Part shown: piece by piece, positions 24,459-32,093 of the stretch
How positions within the stretch are numbered: the first letter of the stretch is position 1
How the letters are laid out: each line of letters opens with the position of its first letter
Assembly (NCBI GenBank): GCA_017614315.1
Contig: JAGACA010000012.1
Coordinates: 1-44,089 of the forward strand
DNA: 44,089 nucleotides
Reading direction: 5' to 3'
DNA from: Clostridia bacterium
GTDB taxonomy: Bacteria; Bacillota; Clostridia; Christensenellales; CAG-138
The notes under the pieces: generated by a model
Seen by the model: only the letters and a program-made list of their open reading frames with translations
What the model was told of the DNA's origin: nothing
Databases searched by the model: none
Position numbers and translations under genes: made by a program

Positions 24459-24876
24459 AAGCGACGAGGTAAAGCTCGTTCTCGAACGCGCCGCGGATGC
24501 GGATCCCGTCAGAAAATGGGTGCCCGCGTATTATTTCGGCGTCTGTGACAAGGCGGGAAACAGGATGGGCTCCTGCGACCTTCGCGTCGGCTATTCCGAG
24601 GGGCTGTTCTACGGCGGGCATATCGGTTACGCGATCGACGAAGGATACCGCGGTCATCACTACGCCGCGAAGGCGTGCGAGCTGCTTTTCGAGCTTGCCC
24701 GCAGACACGGCATGGATCACCTTTTCATCACCTGCGACCCCGGCAATCACGCCTCGCGCAAGACCTGCGAGCGCCTTCACGGGACGTTTCTCGGCATAAA
24801 GGCGCTCCCCGAGGACAACGATATGAGGGTCAACGACGGCGAAACGGAGAAGTGCGTTTTCAGGTTCGACCTTTGA
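24430..24876 (+). CDS. GNAT acetyltransferase, 148 aa
   Basis: A Rim-like acetyltransferase. Motif A is HIGYAIDEGYRGHHYAAKA; the R-x-x-G-x-A signature reads Arg-Gly-His-His-Tyr-Ala, so the usual fourth-position glycine is His. RKTCERLHGTFLG forms the C-terminal element. GGAGG precedes the ATG, inside the 3' end of the AadA-like gene. The pair resembles the adjacent antibiotic-modifying genes of resistance clusters, but no substrate can be named. Confidence 0.8.
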   Translation: MEFIDTSFLESDEVKLVLERAADADPVRKWVPAYYFGVCDKAGNRMGSCDLRVGYSEGLFYGGHIGYAIDEGYRGHHYAAKACELLFELARRHGMDHLFITCDPGNHASRKTCERLHGTFLGIKALPEDNDMRVNDGETEKCVFRFDL

Positions 24877-24886
24877 TTTTGGCCGA

Positions 24887-24960
24887 AAACCGCCTTTTTA
24901 GGGAGCGAAAAACACATTTTTTTGAAAAATAATGGCTCTGTCCCTCAAAAAAAGCGGTTT
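24887..24960. repeat. imperfect long inverted repeat before the HU promoter
   Basis: AAACCGC (24887-24893) mirrors GCGGTTT (24954-24960), and inside them C-T5-A-GGGA mirrors TCCCT-C-A7. The whole could fold into a long stem around an AT-rich centre. It may end the upstream transcription unit or act near the HU promoter, which starts 6 bases later. Confidence 0.45.
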
Positions 24961-24965
24961 ACCCG

Positions 24966-24994
24966 TTGCATTTCGGGCATAATCATAGTATACT
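24966..24994 (+). promoter_or_regulatory. promoter of the HU gene
   Basis: TTGCAT at 24966-24971, 17 bp, TATACT at 24989-24994, followed by AAAGGAAG before the ATG at 25032. Confidence 0.85.
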
Positions 24995-25031
24995 GTACAT
25001 GCTCCAATAATACGAAAGGAAGTCAAAAACC

Positions 25032-25319
25032 ATGACCAAATTGGAATTAGTTGATGTCGTATCCAAGAAAGCGGAGATCACCAAGGTCGAAGCCCACAAG
25101 GTCGTTGACGCCGTTCTCGCGGCTGTCGGCGAAGGTCTTGCCAAGGACGGCAAGGTCGTTCTCCCCGGCTTCGGTTCCTTCGAAGTAAGGTCCCGCACCG
25201 CCCGCGTCGGCAGAAATCCCCGCACCGGCGAGCAGATCAAGATCGCTGCCGCCCGCGTTCCCGCTTTCAAGCCCGGCAAGGCGATGAAGGATATGGTCAA
25301 CAAAAAGAAGAAGAAATAA
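25032..25319 (+). CDS. HU family DNA-binding protein, 95 aa
   Basis: A nucleoid protein that binds and bends DNA as a dimer. The N-terminal helices (MTKLELVDVVSKKAEITK) are followed by LPGFGSFEVRSRTARVGRNPRTGEQIKIAA, the family hallmark leading into the beta arm with the Arg-Asn-Pro tip, then AFKPGKAMKDMVN and a Lys-rich tail. The length is normal with a slightly extended basic end. It is a single-gene unit with a consensus-like promoter and a strong terminator. The codon choice is biased towards preferred codons, as in highly expressed genes. Confidence 0.96.
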   Translation: MTKLELVDVVSKKAEITKVEAHKVVDAVLAAVGEGLAKDGKVVLPGFGSFEVRSRTARVGRNPRTGEQIKIAAARVPAFKPGKAMKDMVNKKKKK

Positions 25320-25327
25320 TTTCTTTC

Positions 25328-25364
25328 ATAACAAAAGAGCCGGCGGTGCCGGCTCTTTTGTTAT
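25328..25364. terminator. bidirectional terminator with 17-bp perfect stem
   Basis: The arms at 25328-25344 and 25348-25364 are exactly complementary around the loop GGT, with a GAGCCGGC core and A4/T4 flanks. It ends both the HU gene and the convergent acetyltransferase gene. Confidence 0.9.
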
Positions 25365-25370
25365 GCTTAT

Positions 25371-25868
25371 TCACGCTTCGGGTCTCGTTATCTCGTAATA
25401 ATCGAGATCCCGCCACACGCCGAGGTACTCGAGCTCCTTTTCCGAACGGCGGCAGTATCTCATGCCCGATTTCTCCATCACGCGTCTCGAGGCGTCGTTG
25501 CCTGTAAAGAACGAGGCGTACACCGTCCTGAAGCCCTTTTCGTAAAAGCAGTAGTCGATGAACCTCTTGACCGCCTCGGTCGTATAGCCGCGGTTCCAGA
25601 AGCCCGAGCCTATGCCGTAGCCGATCTCGCAGGAATCCTCCTTTTCGTCGAAATAGAGTATCACCCCGATGAGCTTACCCGTCTCCTTGAGGCGGATCGC
25701 GAAAATGGAGTCCATTGTCTCGAACCGCGCGACGTCGACCTCGTCCGGGGTCTCGGCATAGCGGCAGATGAATGTCTCGAGCACCTTTTTGTCGTGTGAG
25801 ATGTTTTCGAAATAATCCTGCCTGTCCTTTTCGGTTATCCCGTCTATTATTAGCCTTTCGGTCTCCAT
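25371..25868 (-). CDS. GNAT acetyltransferase, RimJ/RimL type, 165 aa
   Basis: It starts METERLIIDGITEKD, the RimJ/RimL N-terminal strand. Motif A is EIGYGIGSGFWNRGYTTEA, and NDASRRVMEKSGMRYC is the conserved C-terminal element. It is a single-gene unit with its own extended -10 promoter (25899-25927) and a shared terminator. The substrate is unknown: candidates are ribosomal protein N-termini or small amines. Confidence 0.87.
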   Translation of the reverse strand: METERLIIDGITEKDRQDYFENISHDKKVLETFICRYAETPDEVDVARFETMDSIFAIRLKETGKLIGVILYFDEKEDSCEIGYGIGSGFWNRGYTTEAVKRFIDYCFYEKGFRTVYASFFTGNDASRRVMEKSGMRYCRRSEKELEYLGVWRDLDYYEITRPEA

Positions 25869-25898
25869 TATTCCTTAGTCCCTTCGGTCGTTTTTTCA

Positions 25899-25927
25899 AG
25901 TTTACCATACCCGCGCCCCGGTTTCAA
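25899..25927 (-). promoter_or_regulatory. promoter, extended -10, of the RimL-type gene
   Basis: Minus strand TTGAAA (25927-25922), 17 bp, TAAACT (25904-25899), with TG plus G before the -10. It is divergent from the next promoter, with -35 boxes 20 bp apart. Confidence 0.8.
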
Positions 25928-25947
25928 CGAAAAAATGACGCTCGGTC

Positions 25948-25976
25948 TTGTACGGCGCTCCGGACTGTGGTATCAT
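25948..25976 (+). promoter_or_regulatory. promoter, extended -10, of the NAD(P)H oxidoreductase gene
   Basis: TTGTAC at 25948-25953, 17 bp, TATCAT at 25971-25976, with TG at 25968-25969. Confidence 0.75.
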
Positions 25977-26004
25977 TCTGTTGTATTGAAAAGGAGGCCT
26001 CAGC

Positions 26005-26688
26005 GTGAAGATACTTCTTTTGAACGGAAGTCCCAAAAGGGATAAGAGCGACGTCATGCATTTGACCCGCGCGTTCCTCGAAGGCATGAACGAGGCGGCG
26101 CCGCTTGAGGTCGAGACCGTCCACGTGATCGACAAGCACATAGAGTACTGCACCGGCTGCTTCGCCTGCATGCACAACGGCGGGGAATGCGTGTTCGACG
26201 ACGACATGCGCGGGATACTCGAGAGCATACTCGCCTGCGACATTCTGCTTTTAAGCTTCCCCCTGTACTCGTACGGCATGCCCGCGCCGTTAAAGGCGCT
26301 TTTCGACCGCGTGCTCCCTTTGTCGAGCATGGCGATGACGAAGGTCGGCGACCGGTACGCGCACGTCGGGCAGGCGGACTATTCGCACATAAGCTATATG
26401 ATGATCTGCGGCTGCGGCTTTCCGAACAGCAAACACAATTTCGAGCCCGCGGTCGAGCAGTTCAAGCTGATGTTCCCCGCGAACCGCACATACATCACGG
26501 TGCCCGAAAGCCCCATGTTCTCCGCGCCCGAGGCGGCCTCCGTCACCGCGCCGAGGCTCGGACTCGTCAAGGAGGCCGGAAGGCAGTACGCCCTGACGGG
26601 TGAGATCGACGAGGCGCTCCTTAAGGAGATCTGCTCGCCGATGATACTGGAGGACGTCTACGCGAATATTGTGAACGGCGGTGTATGA
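26005..26688 (+). CDS. flavodoxin-fold NAD(P)H-dependent oxidoreductase, 227 aa
   Basis: A flavoprotein of the NADPH-dependent FMN reductase/flavodoxin-like family. LNGSPKRDKSD (residues 6-16) is the FMN-phosphate loop. CTGCFACMHNGGEC holds four cysteines (49, 52, 55, 62), typical of the iron-sulphur flavoprotein subgroup or of a redox Cys patch. LLLSFPLYSYGMPAPLKALFDR is the second flavin-contact region. AAGGAGG precedes the start. It is a single-gene unit. The electron acceptor is unknown. Confidence 0.88.
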   Translation: MKILLLNGSPKRDKSDVMHLTRAFLEGMNEAAPLEVETVHVIDKHIEYCTGCFACMHNGGECVFDDDMRGILESILACDILLLSFPLYSYGMPAPLKALFDRVLPLSSMAMTKVGDRYAHVGQADYSHISYMMICGCGFPNSKHNFEPAVEQFKLMFPANRTYITVPESPMFSAPEAASVTAPRLGLVKEAGRQYALTGEIDEALLKEICSPMILEDVYANIVNGGV

Positions 26689-26698
26689 CCGCAGAAAA

Positions 26699-26735
26699 TA
26701 AAAAGGGATCCGAGCATATCGGGTCCCTTTTTTGC
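26699..26735. terminator. bidirectional terminator
   Basis: AAAAAGGGA-(T)-CCGA pairs with the right arm CGG-GTCCCTTTTTT around a short loop, with A- and T-runs on both sides. It separates the oxidoreductase gene from the convergent DUF2500 gene. Confidence 0.8.
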
Positions 26736-26739
26736 TTCT

Positions 26740-27174
26740 TTATGTCCTGTCGTGCGGAGTCCCGCAGTACGGGCAGGAGCGGCCGGTATAGGGCGCTCCG
26801 CAGGCGGAGCATTTGTGGCTGCGCTCCTCTTCCCTCCGCGCGTCGAAGCGGTCGTCGGTGCGGGTGAAAGATACGAAGCGGGTGCCCCTCTTCCTCAGTA
26901 TGCCGCTGTCGCCCTCGGCGAGAGCGCCGTACTGGTAACCGCTCATGACGAGCTCCATGCGGCGGTCGTCCTCAAGCTCGAACGTCGCGTAATAGAAGGT
27001 CGCGGCATGCTCGCCGCCCGTGAGGTTCATCCTTTTGGCGACGACCACGGCCTTGAGCTGCTCCTCGGGAAGGGAGGAATTGTTGACCTCCTCCGTGACC
27101 TTCCTGATGATGACTGCGATCACGGAGCCGAAAACGCCAAGAAACATGATCGCAAAGAATATGAAGAAGCCCAT
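26740..27174 (-). CDS. DUF2500 domain membrane protein with C-terminal zinc ribbon, 144 aa
   Basis: ATG 27174 is chosen because AGGAGGG lies 7-8 bases upstream and the protein then begins directly with a membrane segment (GFFIFFAIMFLGVFGSVIAVII). A beta-rich domain follows (VVVAKRMNLTGG, ATFYYATFELEDDRRMELV, YGALAEGDSGILRKRGTRFVSF), which matches DUF2500 in layout. The C-terminus ends with CSACGAPYTGRSCPYCG, a zinc ribbon. The function is unknown; the domain probably faces away from the membrane side of the ribbon. Confidence 0.75.
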   Translation of the reverse strand: MGFFIFFAIMFLGVFGSVIAVIIRKVTEEVNNSSLPEEQLKAVVVAKRMNLTGGEHAATFYYATFELEDDRRMELVMSGYQYGALAEGDSGILRKRGTRFVSFTRTDDRFDARREEERSHKCSACGAPYTGRSCPYCGTPHDRT

Positions 27175-27220
27175 AGGATACCCTCCTTTCCCGGATCGGG
27201 CTCCTCCCGATCGCATGAAT

Positions 27221-27249
27221 ATGATACCGCGGCGCGGATGAAAAAGCAA
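27221..27249 (-). promoter_or_regulatory. possible promoter of the DUF2500 gene
   Basis: Minus strand TTGCTT (27249-27244), 17 bp, TATCAT (27226-27221). The match is weaker than at other sites, with no TG extension. A small hairpin (ATCGGG/CCCGAT around GGAGG) lies in the leader. Confidence 0.45.
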
Positions 27250-27280
27250 TATAGGCCGTGTAAAGAACGGTAAAAAATAT

Positions 27281-27309
27281 GTAAAACGCCCGGGATGCTC
27301 TCCCGGGCG
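27281..27309 (-). terminator. terminator of the EAL-domain gene
   Basis: CGCCCGGGA (27287-27295) and TCCCGGGCG (27301-27309) form a perfect 9-bp stem. Reading the minus strand, it is followed by TTTTAC. Confidence 0.75.
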
Positions 27310-27322
27310 AAAGATGCGGGCG

Positions 27323-29485
27323 TCACACGATGGCGAGCACCAATACCGCGATCGCGGCGGTGCCCGTGACGGGGTTGACCGCGATGCGTCTCAACAGCGT
27401 GTGGATATGCGACGAGCCGAAGGTCTCGTCAACGATGAGCTTGCCGCCGTCGCGCGCGCAGTTCTGCGTCGCCATGGCGAAGTCCCAGCCGGGAAGCCCC
27501 TTCATTACGTTGGTGTCGTAGGGCTTGCCCTCGAGGTTTATGCCGAACATCCTTTCCATGAACTCGCGGTAGGATTTGTTGCAGCGCGTGACGGTGGAGA
27601 TATTGCCGTTGACCTCGAATATGGCGGCGGGCATCGTGTCGAAATAGTGCCGCATCGACGCGAGCTCCTCGCTGGCGGCGGCGTCGGGGTCGTAAAGGTT
27701 GATCGAGCCTATCGCGGAATAGTAACTCGCCTCCGCCGGGTTCTCGAAGCCGATCTGCGAACCGTTCCTGTATCTTTCGAGTATCGCCTCCACGGGTATG
27801 GGCTTGCAGTAATAGAAGCCCTGCAGCATCGTACAGCCGACCTCTCTCAAGAACTTTGCCTGCTCCTCCCTTTCGACGCCCTCGACGACGGTCTCGATGC
27901 CGATGCGGTTGGCGAGCCTGACGAGCTCGGTCAGTATGATCCTGGATCTGTCGTTATTGTCGAACTGCTGCATGAACCGCATATCGAGCTTCACGAGGTC
28001 GAACTGTATGCGCTGGAGCACGTCGAGGGAAGAATAGCCCGATCCGAAATCGTCCATCCAAACGCGGAAGCCGAGCTCGCGGAACCTGTCGATCTGGATC
28101 TTCATGTATTCGTAATCGCGGCCGATCATGCTCTCGGTCAGCTCAATATTCAGCATCCCGCGGGGCATGCCGGCCTCGTCAACGAGCCTTCTGACTTCGT
28201 CGACGATGTCGCATGCGTCGAAGTCCGCCCTCGACAGGTTGACGGACGCGGGCACGACGTACAGTCCCTCTTCCTTCAGCTTTTTCATCTTGGCGATGAC
28301 GTTCTTTATTACGTAAAGGTCGAGCTTATAGATCAGCATCGTATCCTCGAGCACCGGTATGAACTCCGCGGGGGACAGTAAGCCCTTGACAGGATCTATC
28401 CACCTTGCGAGCGCTTCCTCATGGCAGACACGTCCGTTCGCGGCGCGGATTATCGGCTGATAATAGACGTGGATCCAGTTCTGCTCGAGCGCAGTCTCGA
28501 AATGGTCGAGTATGTGCTGACGCTTCGCGGCTTTTACCAGCATCGAATCGTCGAAGTATTCGTATTTCGATGCGTAAGTGCCGCGGAGCTTATCGGCCGC
28601 CATTTTGGCGCGATCGACCGCCTCGGACGGCTCGACGCCCTCTATGCAGTCAAGATATATGCCCGCTCTTACCGGGAGCGAGTTCCCTCCGTTCAAATGA
28701 CGGCACTCCTCGAACAGACGCGTGAGTATGTTTTCGATATCGCCCGAAACGGTGAACGCAGCGAAATAGTCCTGTCCGAAGCGGCAGCAGTTTTCGTTGC
28801 TGAAATGGCTGACGAGCACGCGCGAGAACTCGCGGAGCAGCTCATCGCCCTTGGCGAAGCCGTACTTGCGGTTGAAATGGCGCATCCTGCAAAGGTCGAA
28901 GAACACGAGGCTAATGTAAGAACCGCTCTTTTTCGCCCTCTGTCTCGCGGCTTCGGCGAGCTCGAAGAAATAGGACATCTTGGGAAGACCGGTCAGGTTG
29001 TCGTAATTGGTCCGGTTGACGAGGCTTCCCTCCCGGAGCATGCGGCAGAACGAATGCGGGAGCTCGCCCTCCCTGCAGTTTTGCTGCAGCTCGTCGAAGC
29101 TGCCCTCGTTCGTGTACCAGACGACAGCCAGCCTTTCGCCCGTGGAGGTATAGATATGCTCGCCCTTTGCGTGGATCATTATGTACTCGTTCTTGCATTC
29201 GGGACAGCGCGTGCGGTAGGCGACGTCATACTTGCCTCCTTCCGTCGCAAAGCGGAAGGCGGCGTCGGATATCGACGCGGCGTCGTCGGGATGCGCGTCG
29301 CGGTACATATTGTTGTCCATCACGTTATAGGCCTCTTCCTTATCGGTAAAGCCGAAAAGCTTCATAAAGCCCGCGGAAAGGACTATCGTGACCACCCTTC
29401 TGTCTATGAGCTGATATACGGCGAAGGGTATGGGGCAGATCTCGACGGCCTTGACCGTGTTCGGATCGAACCTGTACTTTTCCAT
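27323..29485 (-). CDS. PAS-GGDEF-EAL protein, probable c-di-GMP phosphodiesterase, 720 aa
   Basis: A cytoplasmic signalling protein. The N-terminal PAS-like region (about 1-130) includes a CPEC motif. The GGDEF domain (about 155-310) is degenerate: the active-site loop reads FGQDY (236-240) instead of GGDEF, so it should not make c-di-GMP. The EAL domain (about 325-570) keeps its key residues: EAL 357-359, Asn416, Glu448 and Glu451 in NIELTE, DDFG 478-481, Lys499, Asp501, EGVE 535-538 and Gln555. It is therefore expected to hydrolyse c-di-GMP. A second PAS-like region (about 600-690) follows, an unusual C-terminal placement. It is transcribed alone from an extended -10 promoter, with a terminator after it. 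Confidence 0.9.
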   Translation of the reverse strand: MEKYRFDPNTVKAVEICPIPFAVYQLIDRRVVTIVLSAGFMKLFGFTDKEEAYNVMDNNMYRDAHPDDAASISDAAFRFATEGGKYDVAYRTRCPECKNEYIMIHAKGEHIYTSTGERLAVVWYTNEGSFDELQQNCREGELPHSFCRMLREGSLVNRTNYDNLTGLPKMSYFFELAEAARQRAKKSGSYISLVFFDLCRMRHFNRKYGFAKGDELLREFSRVLVSHFSNENCCRFGQDYFAAFTVSGDIENILTRLFEECRHLNGGNSLPVRAGIYLDCIEGVEPSEAVDRAKMAADKLRGTYASKYEYFDDSMLVKAAKRQHILDHFETALEQNWIHVYYQPIIRAANGRVCHEEALARWIDPVKGLLSPAEFIPVLEDTMLIYKLDLYVIKNVIAKMKKLKEEGLYVVPASVNLSRADFDACDIVDEVRRLVDEAGMPRGMLNIELTESMIGRDYEYMKIQIDRFRELGFRVWMDDFGSGYSSLDVLQRIQFDLVKLDMRFMQQFDNNDRSRIILTELVRLANRIGIETVVEGVEREEQAKFLREVGCTMLQGFYYCKPIPVEAILERYRNGSQIGFENPAEASYYSAIGSINLYDPDAAASEELASMRHYFDTMPAAIFEVNGNISTVTRCNKSYREFMERMFGINLEGKPYDTNVMKGLPGWDFAMATQNCARDGGKLIVDETFGSSHIHTLLRRIAVNPVTGTAAIAVLVLAIV

Positions 29486-29545
29486 TGGTACCCCTTTTGG
29501 ACCCGCCCTTTTCGGGAGGAGCCCTCTGCATATTCTTTCAGACTG

Positions 29546-29574
29546 ATTCTAACATATTTTCACTTTCCGCGCAA
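29546..29574 (-). promoter_or_regulatory. promoter, extended -10, of the EAL-domain gene
   Basis: Minus strand TTGCGC (29574-29569), 17 bp, TAGAAT (29551-29546), with TG plus T before the -10. Confidence 0.75.
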
Positions 29575-29619
29575 GAAAAAATATACAAATAACGCGGGCG
29601 GCGGACGGCAGGATGGATG

Positions 29620-29648
29620 TTGACAACGGGCAGATCATGCTTTACACT
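29620..29648 (+). promoter_or_regulatory. promoter of the oligoendopeptidase gene
   Basis: TTGACA at 29620-29625, 17 bp, TACACT at 29643-29648. Confidence 0.8.
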
Positions 29649-29676
29649 GTAATCATAAAAATGAAGGAGTACGCCC

Positions 29677-31377
29677 ATGGAAAAATTCAAAGATCTGGTC
29701 TACGAAAGGCCTGACGTAAAAAAGATCAACAAGGAATTTTCGCGCTGTATGAAGGAATTCAAGGCCGCGAAGACCGCCGAAGAGGCCAACGCGGCGTTCC
29801 TCGGCTGGATGAAGATAGTGGAGAAGAACTCCACGCAGCTCTCCATCGCGTCGATAAGGAACACGATGAACGTTAAGGACGAGTTCTACGACGGCGAAGT
29901 CAAGTTCTTCAACCGCACCATGCCGAGGCTTATGCTCAAGGTCAAGGCCGCGAGCAAGGCGCTTTTGAAGAGCCCCTTCCGTCCGCAGCTCGAGGAGAAA
30001 TACGGCAAGCTGTATTTCAAGTCCATGGAAGTCGAGATCGACCTCTTCAAGTCGTCGATCATACTCGATTCTATTCGCGAGTCGAACCTCTCGACCGAGT
30101 ATTCCAAGACCGCGGCGGAGTGTTCCGTGGAATTTATGGGCGAGAAATGCAATTTTTACGGTCTGCTCCGCCACATGCAGTCGACCGACCGCGCCGAGAG
30201 GAAGGCGGCGTTCGAGGAGTGGGCGAAGCTTTACGAGAGCATTTCGGATAAGTTGGACAAGCAGTACGACAAGCTCGTGAAGACCCGCTGCGCGATCGCG
30301 AAGAAGTTAGGCTTCAAGAGCTATATCGACTACATCTACCCCGCGAGGGGACGCTACGATTACGGCGCGAATGAGGTCGAAGCCTTCCGCGAGGCCGTAA
30401 GGACGTACATCACTCCGCTCTGCGAAAAGATGTATAAGGCGCAGGCGGAGAGGCTCGGGCTCGAGAAGCTCGAATGGTATGACGAGGATCTCGTATTCCC
30501 CGACGGGAACGCGAAGCCCATCGGCACGCCGGACGAGCTCAAGGAAAAGGCTCGCCTCATGTACGAGGAGATGTCCCCCGAAACGGGCGAGTATTTCGAC
30601 TTCATGATCGAGCACGAGCTGTTCGACCTCGAGACAAGGGAGAACAAGCACCTCGGCGGCTACTGCACGTTCCTCGCAGACGAAAAGGCGCCGTTCATAT
30701 TCTCGAATTTCAACGGCACCTCGGCGGACGTCGACGTGCTCACGCACGAGGCCGGACACGCGTTCGAGGCTTATTACTCCTCCCGCCGTCAGCCCATCGT
30801 CGCGCTTACCGGCTCCACGAGCGAGATAAACGAGATCCATTCCATGACCATGGAGTTCTTCGCGTATCCCTATATGGAGCGCTTCTTCGGCGAGAACACC
30901 GACAAGTACCGCTACGCGCATTTCTGCGGCGCGCTTGAGGACATCCCCTATCTCGTTTGCGTGGACGAGTTCCAGCACAGGGTGTTCGAGAACCCCTCCA
31001 TGACCGCCGCCGAAAGACGCGCGTGCTGGCGCGGGATCGAGAAGAAATACATGCCCTGGCGCAGCTACGACGGGAACGCCTTCCTCGAGGGCGGCGGCTT
31101 CTGGATGCAGAAGCAGCACATATTCCTCTATCCCTTCTATTACATCGACTACGCCATGGCGGGGCTCGACGCGCTGTCGCTTTATAAGAAGCAGGTCGAG
31201 GGCGGCGACGCCTGGGGCAGCTACTTAAAGCTCTGCGGCATGGGCGGTATGTACGGCTATTTCGAGACGCTCGAGCGCGCGGGCATACCCATGCCCCTCA
31301 ACTCCGAGGTGGTAAAGGATATCGCGGCATTCGTCGAGAAGCGCTCCGAGGAGCTCAAGAGCAGGATCGGCAAATAA
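29677..31377 (+). CDS. M3 family oligoendopeptidase (PepF-like), 566 aa
   Basis: A zinc metallopeptidase that cleaves oligopeptides inside the cell. The zinc motif HEAGH lies at about 357-361 in VLTHEAGHAFEAYY, and the third ligand Glu lies in INEIHSMTMEFF about 25 residues later. A helical bowl region precedes it (VECMGEK-like helices, EYSKTAAECSVEF), and PWRSYDGNAFLEGGGFW is the conserved C-terminal substrate region. The length is normal for the family (550-600). AAGGAG precedes the start at 29677. It is a single-gene unit with a strong terminator. Confidence 0.93.
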   Translation: MEKFKDLVYERPDVKKINKEFSRCMKEFKAAKTAEEANAAFLGWMKIVEKNSTQLSIASIRNTMNVKDEFYDGEVKFFNRTMPRLMLKVKAASKALLKSPFRPQLEEKYGKLYFKSMEVEIDLFKSSIILDSIRESNLSTEYSKTAAECSVEFMGEKCNFYGLLRHMQSTDRAERKAAFEEWAKLYESISDKLDKQYDKLVKTRCAIAKKLGFKSYIDYIYPARGRYDYGANEVEAFREAVRTYITPLCEKMYKAQAERLGLEKLEWYDEDLVFPDGNAKPIGTPDELKEKARLMYEEMSPETGEYFDFMIEHELFDLETRENKHLGGYCTFLADEKAPFIFSNFNGTSADVDVLTHEAGHAFEAYYSSRRQPIVALTGSTSEINEIHSMTMEFFAYPYMERFFGENTDKYRYAHFCGALEDIPYLVCVDEFQHRVFENPSMTAAERRACWRGIEKKYMPWRSYDGNAFLEGGGFWMQKQHIFLYPFYYIDYAMAGLDALSLYKKQVEGGDAWGSYLKLCGMGGMYGYFETLERAGIPMPLNSEVVKDIAAFVEKRSEELKSRIGK

Positions 31378-31386
31378 CGACGGAAC

Positions 31387-31420
31387 GAAAAAACCGGGAG
31401 GAATTTTCCTCCCGGTTTTG
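31387..31420. terminator. bidirectional terminator
   Basis: AAAACCGGGAGGA and TCCTCCCGGTTTT form a 13-bp stem around ATTT, with A- and T-runs outside. It ends the peptidase gene and the convergent HdeD-like gene. Confidence 0.88.
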
Positions 31421-31429
31421 TTATGCGTC

Positions 31430-31972
31430 TCAGTTTTCGAGCTTGATCTTGAACACGAGCATCGCGATGTCGAGCACGGCCTGCACGATGAGGACTATGC
31501 CGGTGAATATGAACAGCGCCTCGACGGCTTTGAACGGGTTCAGTATTATCACCACGCCCAAAATGAACGCGATCACCGCGCTCAAAAGCGTGAAGGGCGA
31601 GGGCTTCAGTCCCATGCGCCTTACATCGAGATAGGCCTTGATCTTGAATATCGCGGAGATGACCATTATCACGCCGTATATCACCGCGATGATCGCGACG
31701 ACGTTGATGAGCGAGCCCGAGAAGAACGTACAGAGCACGCCAACGACGAACGCCACAACGGAAAGAGCGAGGGCAAGCCAGCTCATCGCACCGTTATCGG
31801 CGTTCGTGATCGAGCGGACGAGGAACAGTACGCCTATGCCCATCAGCCCGACGCCGAACAGTATCAGTATCACCCTTGTGAAAAGCTCCGCGTTGATCAG
31901 AAGGAGCACGCCGACGGCAAGCTCGAGAACGATAAGGATTATAAGCGGAAGGTTGTTTTTAAGCTTCTCCAT
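31430..31972 (-). CDS. HdeD-like DUF308 membrane protein, 180 aa
   Basis: Six hydrophobic segments spread over the chain (NNLPLIILIVLELAVGVLLL, VILILFGVGLMGIGVLFL, WLALALSVVAFVVGVLC, INVVAIIAVIYGVIMVISAI, LLSAVIAFILGVVIIL, ALFIFTGIVLIVQAVLDIAM) match the DUF308/HdeD fold of paired Gly-rich helices. ATG 31972 is chosen because GGAGG lies about 8 bases upstream; an in-frame ATG 42 bases earlier would add a hydrophilic, promoter-proximal stretch. Members are linked to acid resistance in enterobacteria, but the role here is unknown. Confidence 0.8.
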   Translation of the reverse strand: MEKLKNNLPLIILIVLELAVGVLLLINAELFTRVILILFGVGLMGIGVLFLVRSITNADNGAMSWLALALSVVAFVVGVLCTFFSGSLINVVAIIAVIYGVIMVISAIFKIKAYLDVRRMGLKPSPFTLLSAVIAFILGVVIILNPFKAVEALFIFTGIVLIVQAVLDIAMLVFKIKLEN

Positions 31973-32002
31973 ATAACGGCCTCCTTCGGTCCATTTTTTA
32001 TT

Positions 32003-32031
32003 ATTGTACCCCAATCAACAATAAAAGTCAA
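32003..32031 (-). promoter_or_regulatory. promoter of the HdeD-like gene
   Basis: Minus strand TTGACT (32031-32026), 17 bp, TACAAT (32008-32003). Confidence 0.8.
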
Positions 32032-32061
32032 ATCGGCGGGGCTTCATTTGATCGAAAGAAA

Positions 32062-32081
32062 GGGACGGAAAAAGCCGTCCC
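32062..32081 (-). terminator. terminator of the diguanylate cyclase gene
   Basis: GGGACGG (32062-32068) and CCGTCCC (32075-32081) form a 7-bp stem. On the minus strand the sequence continues TTTCTTTC, a modest U-rich tail. Confidence 0.6.
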
Positions 32082-32093
32082 CCCTTGCTTCTT

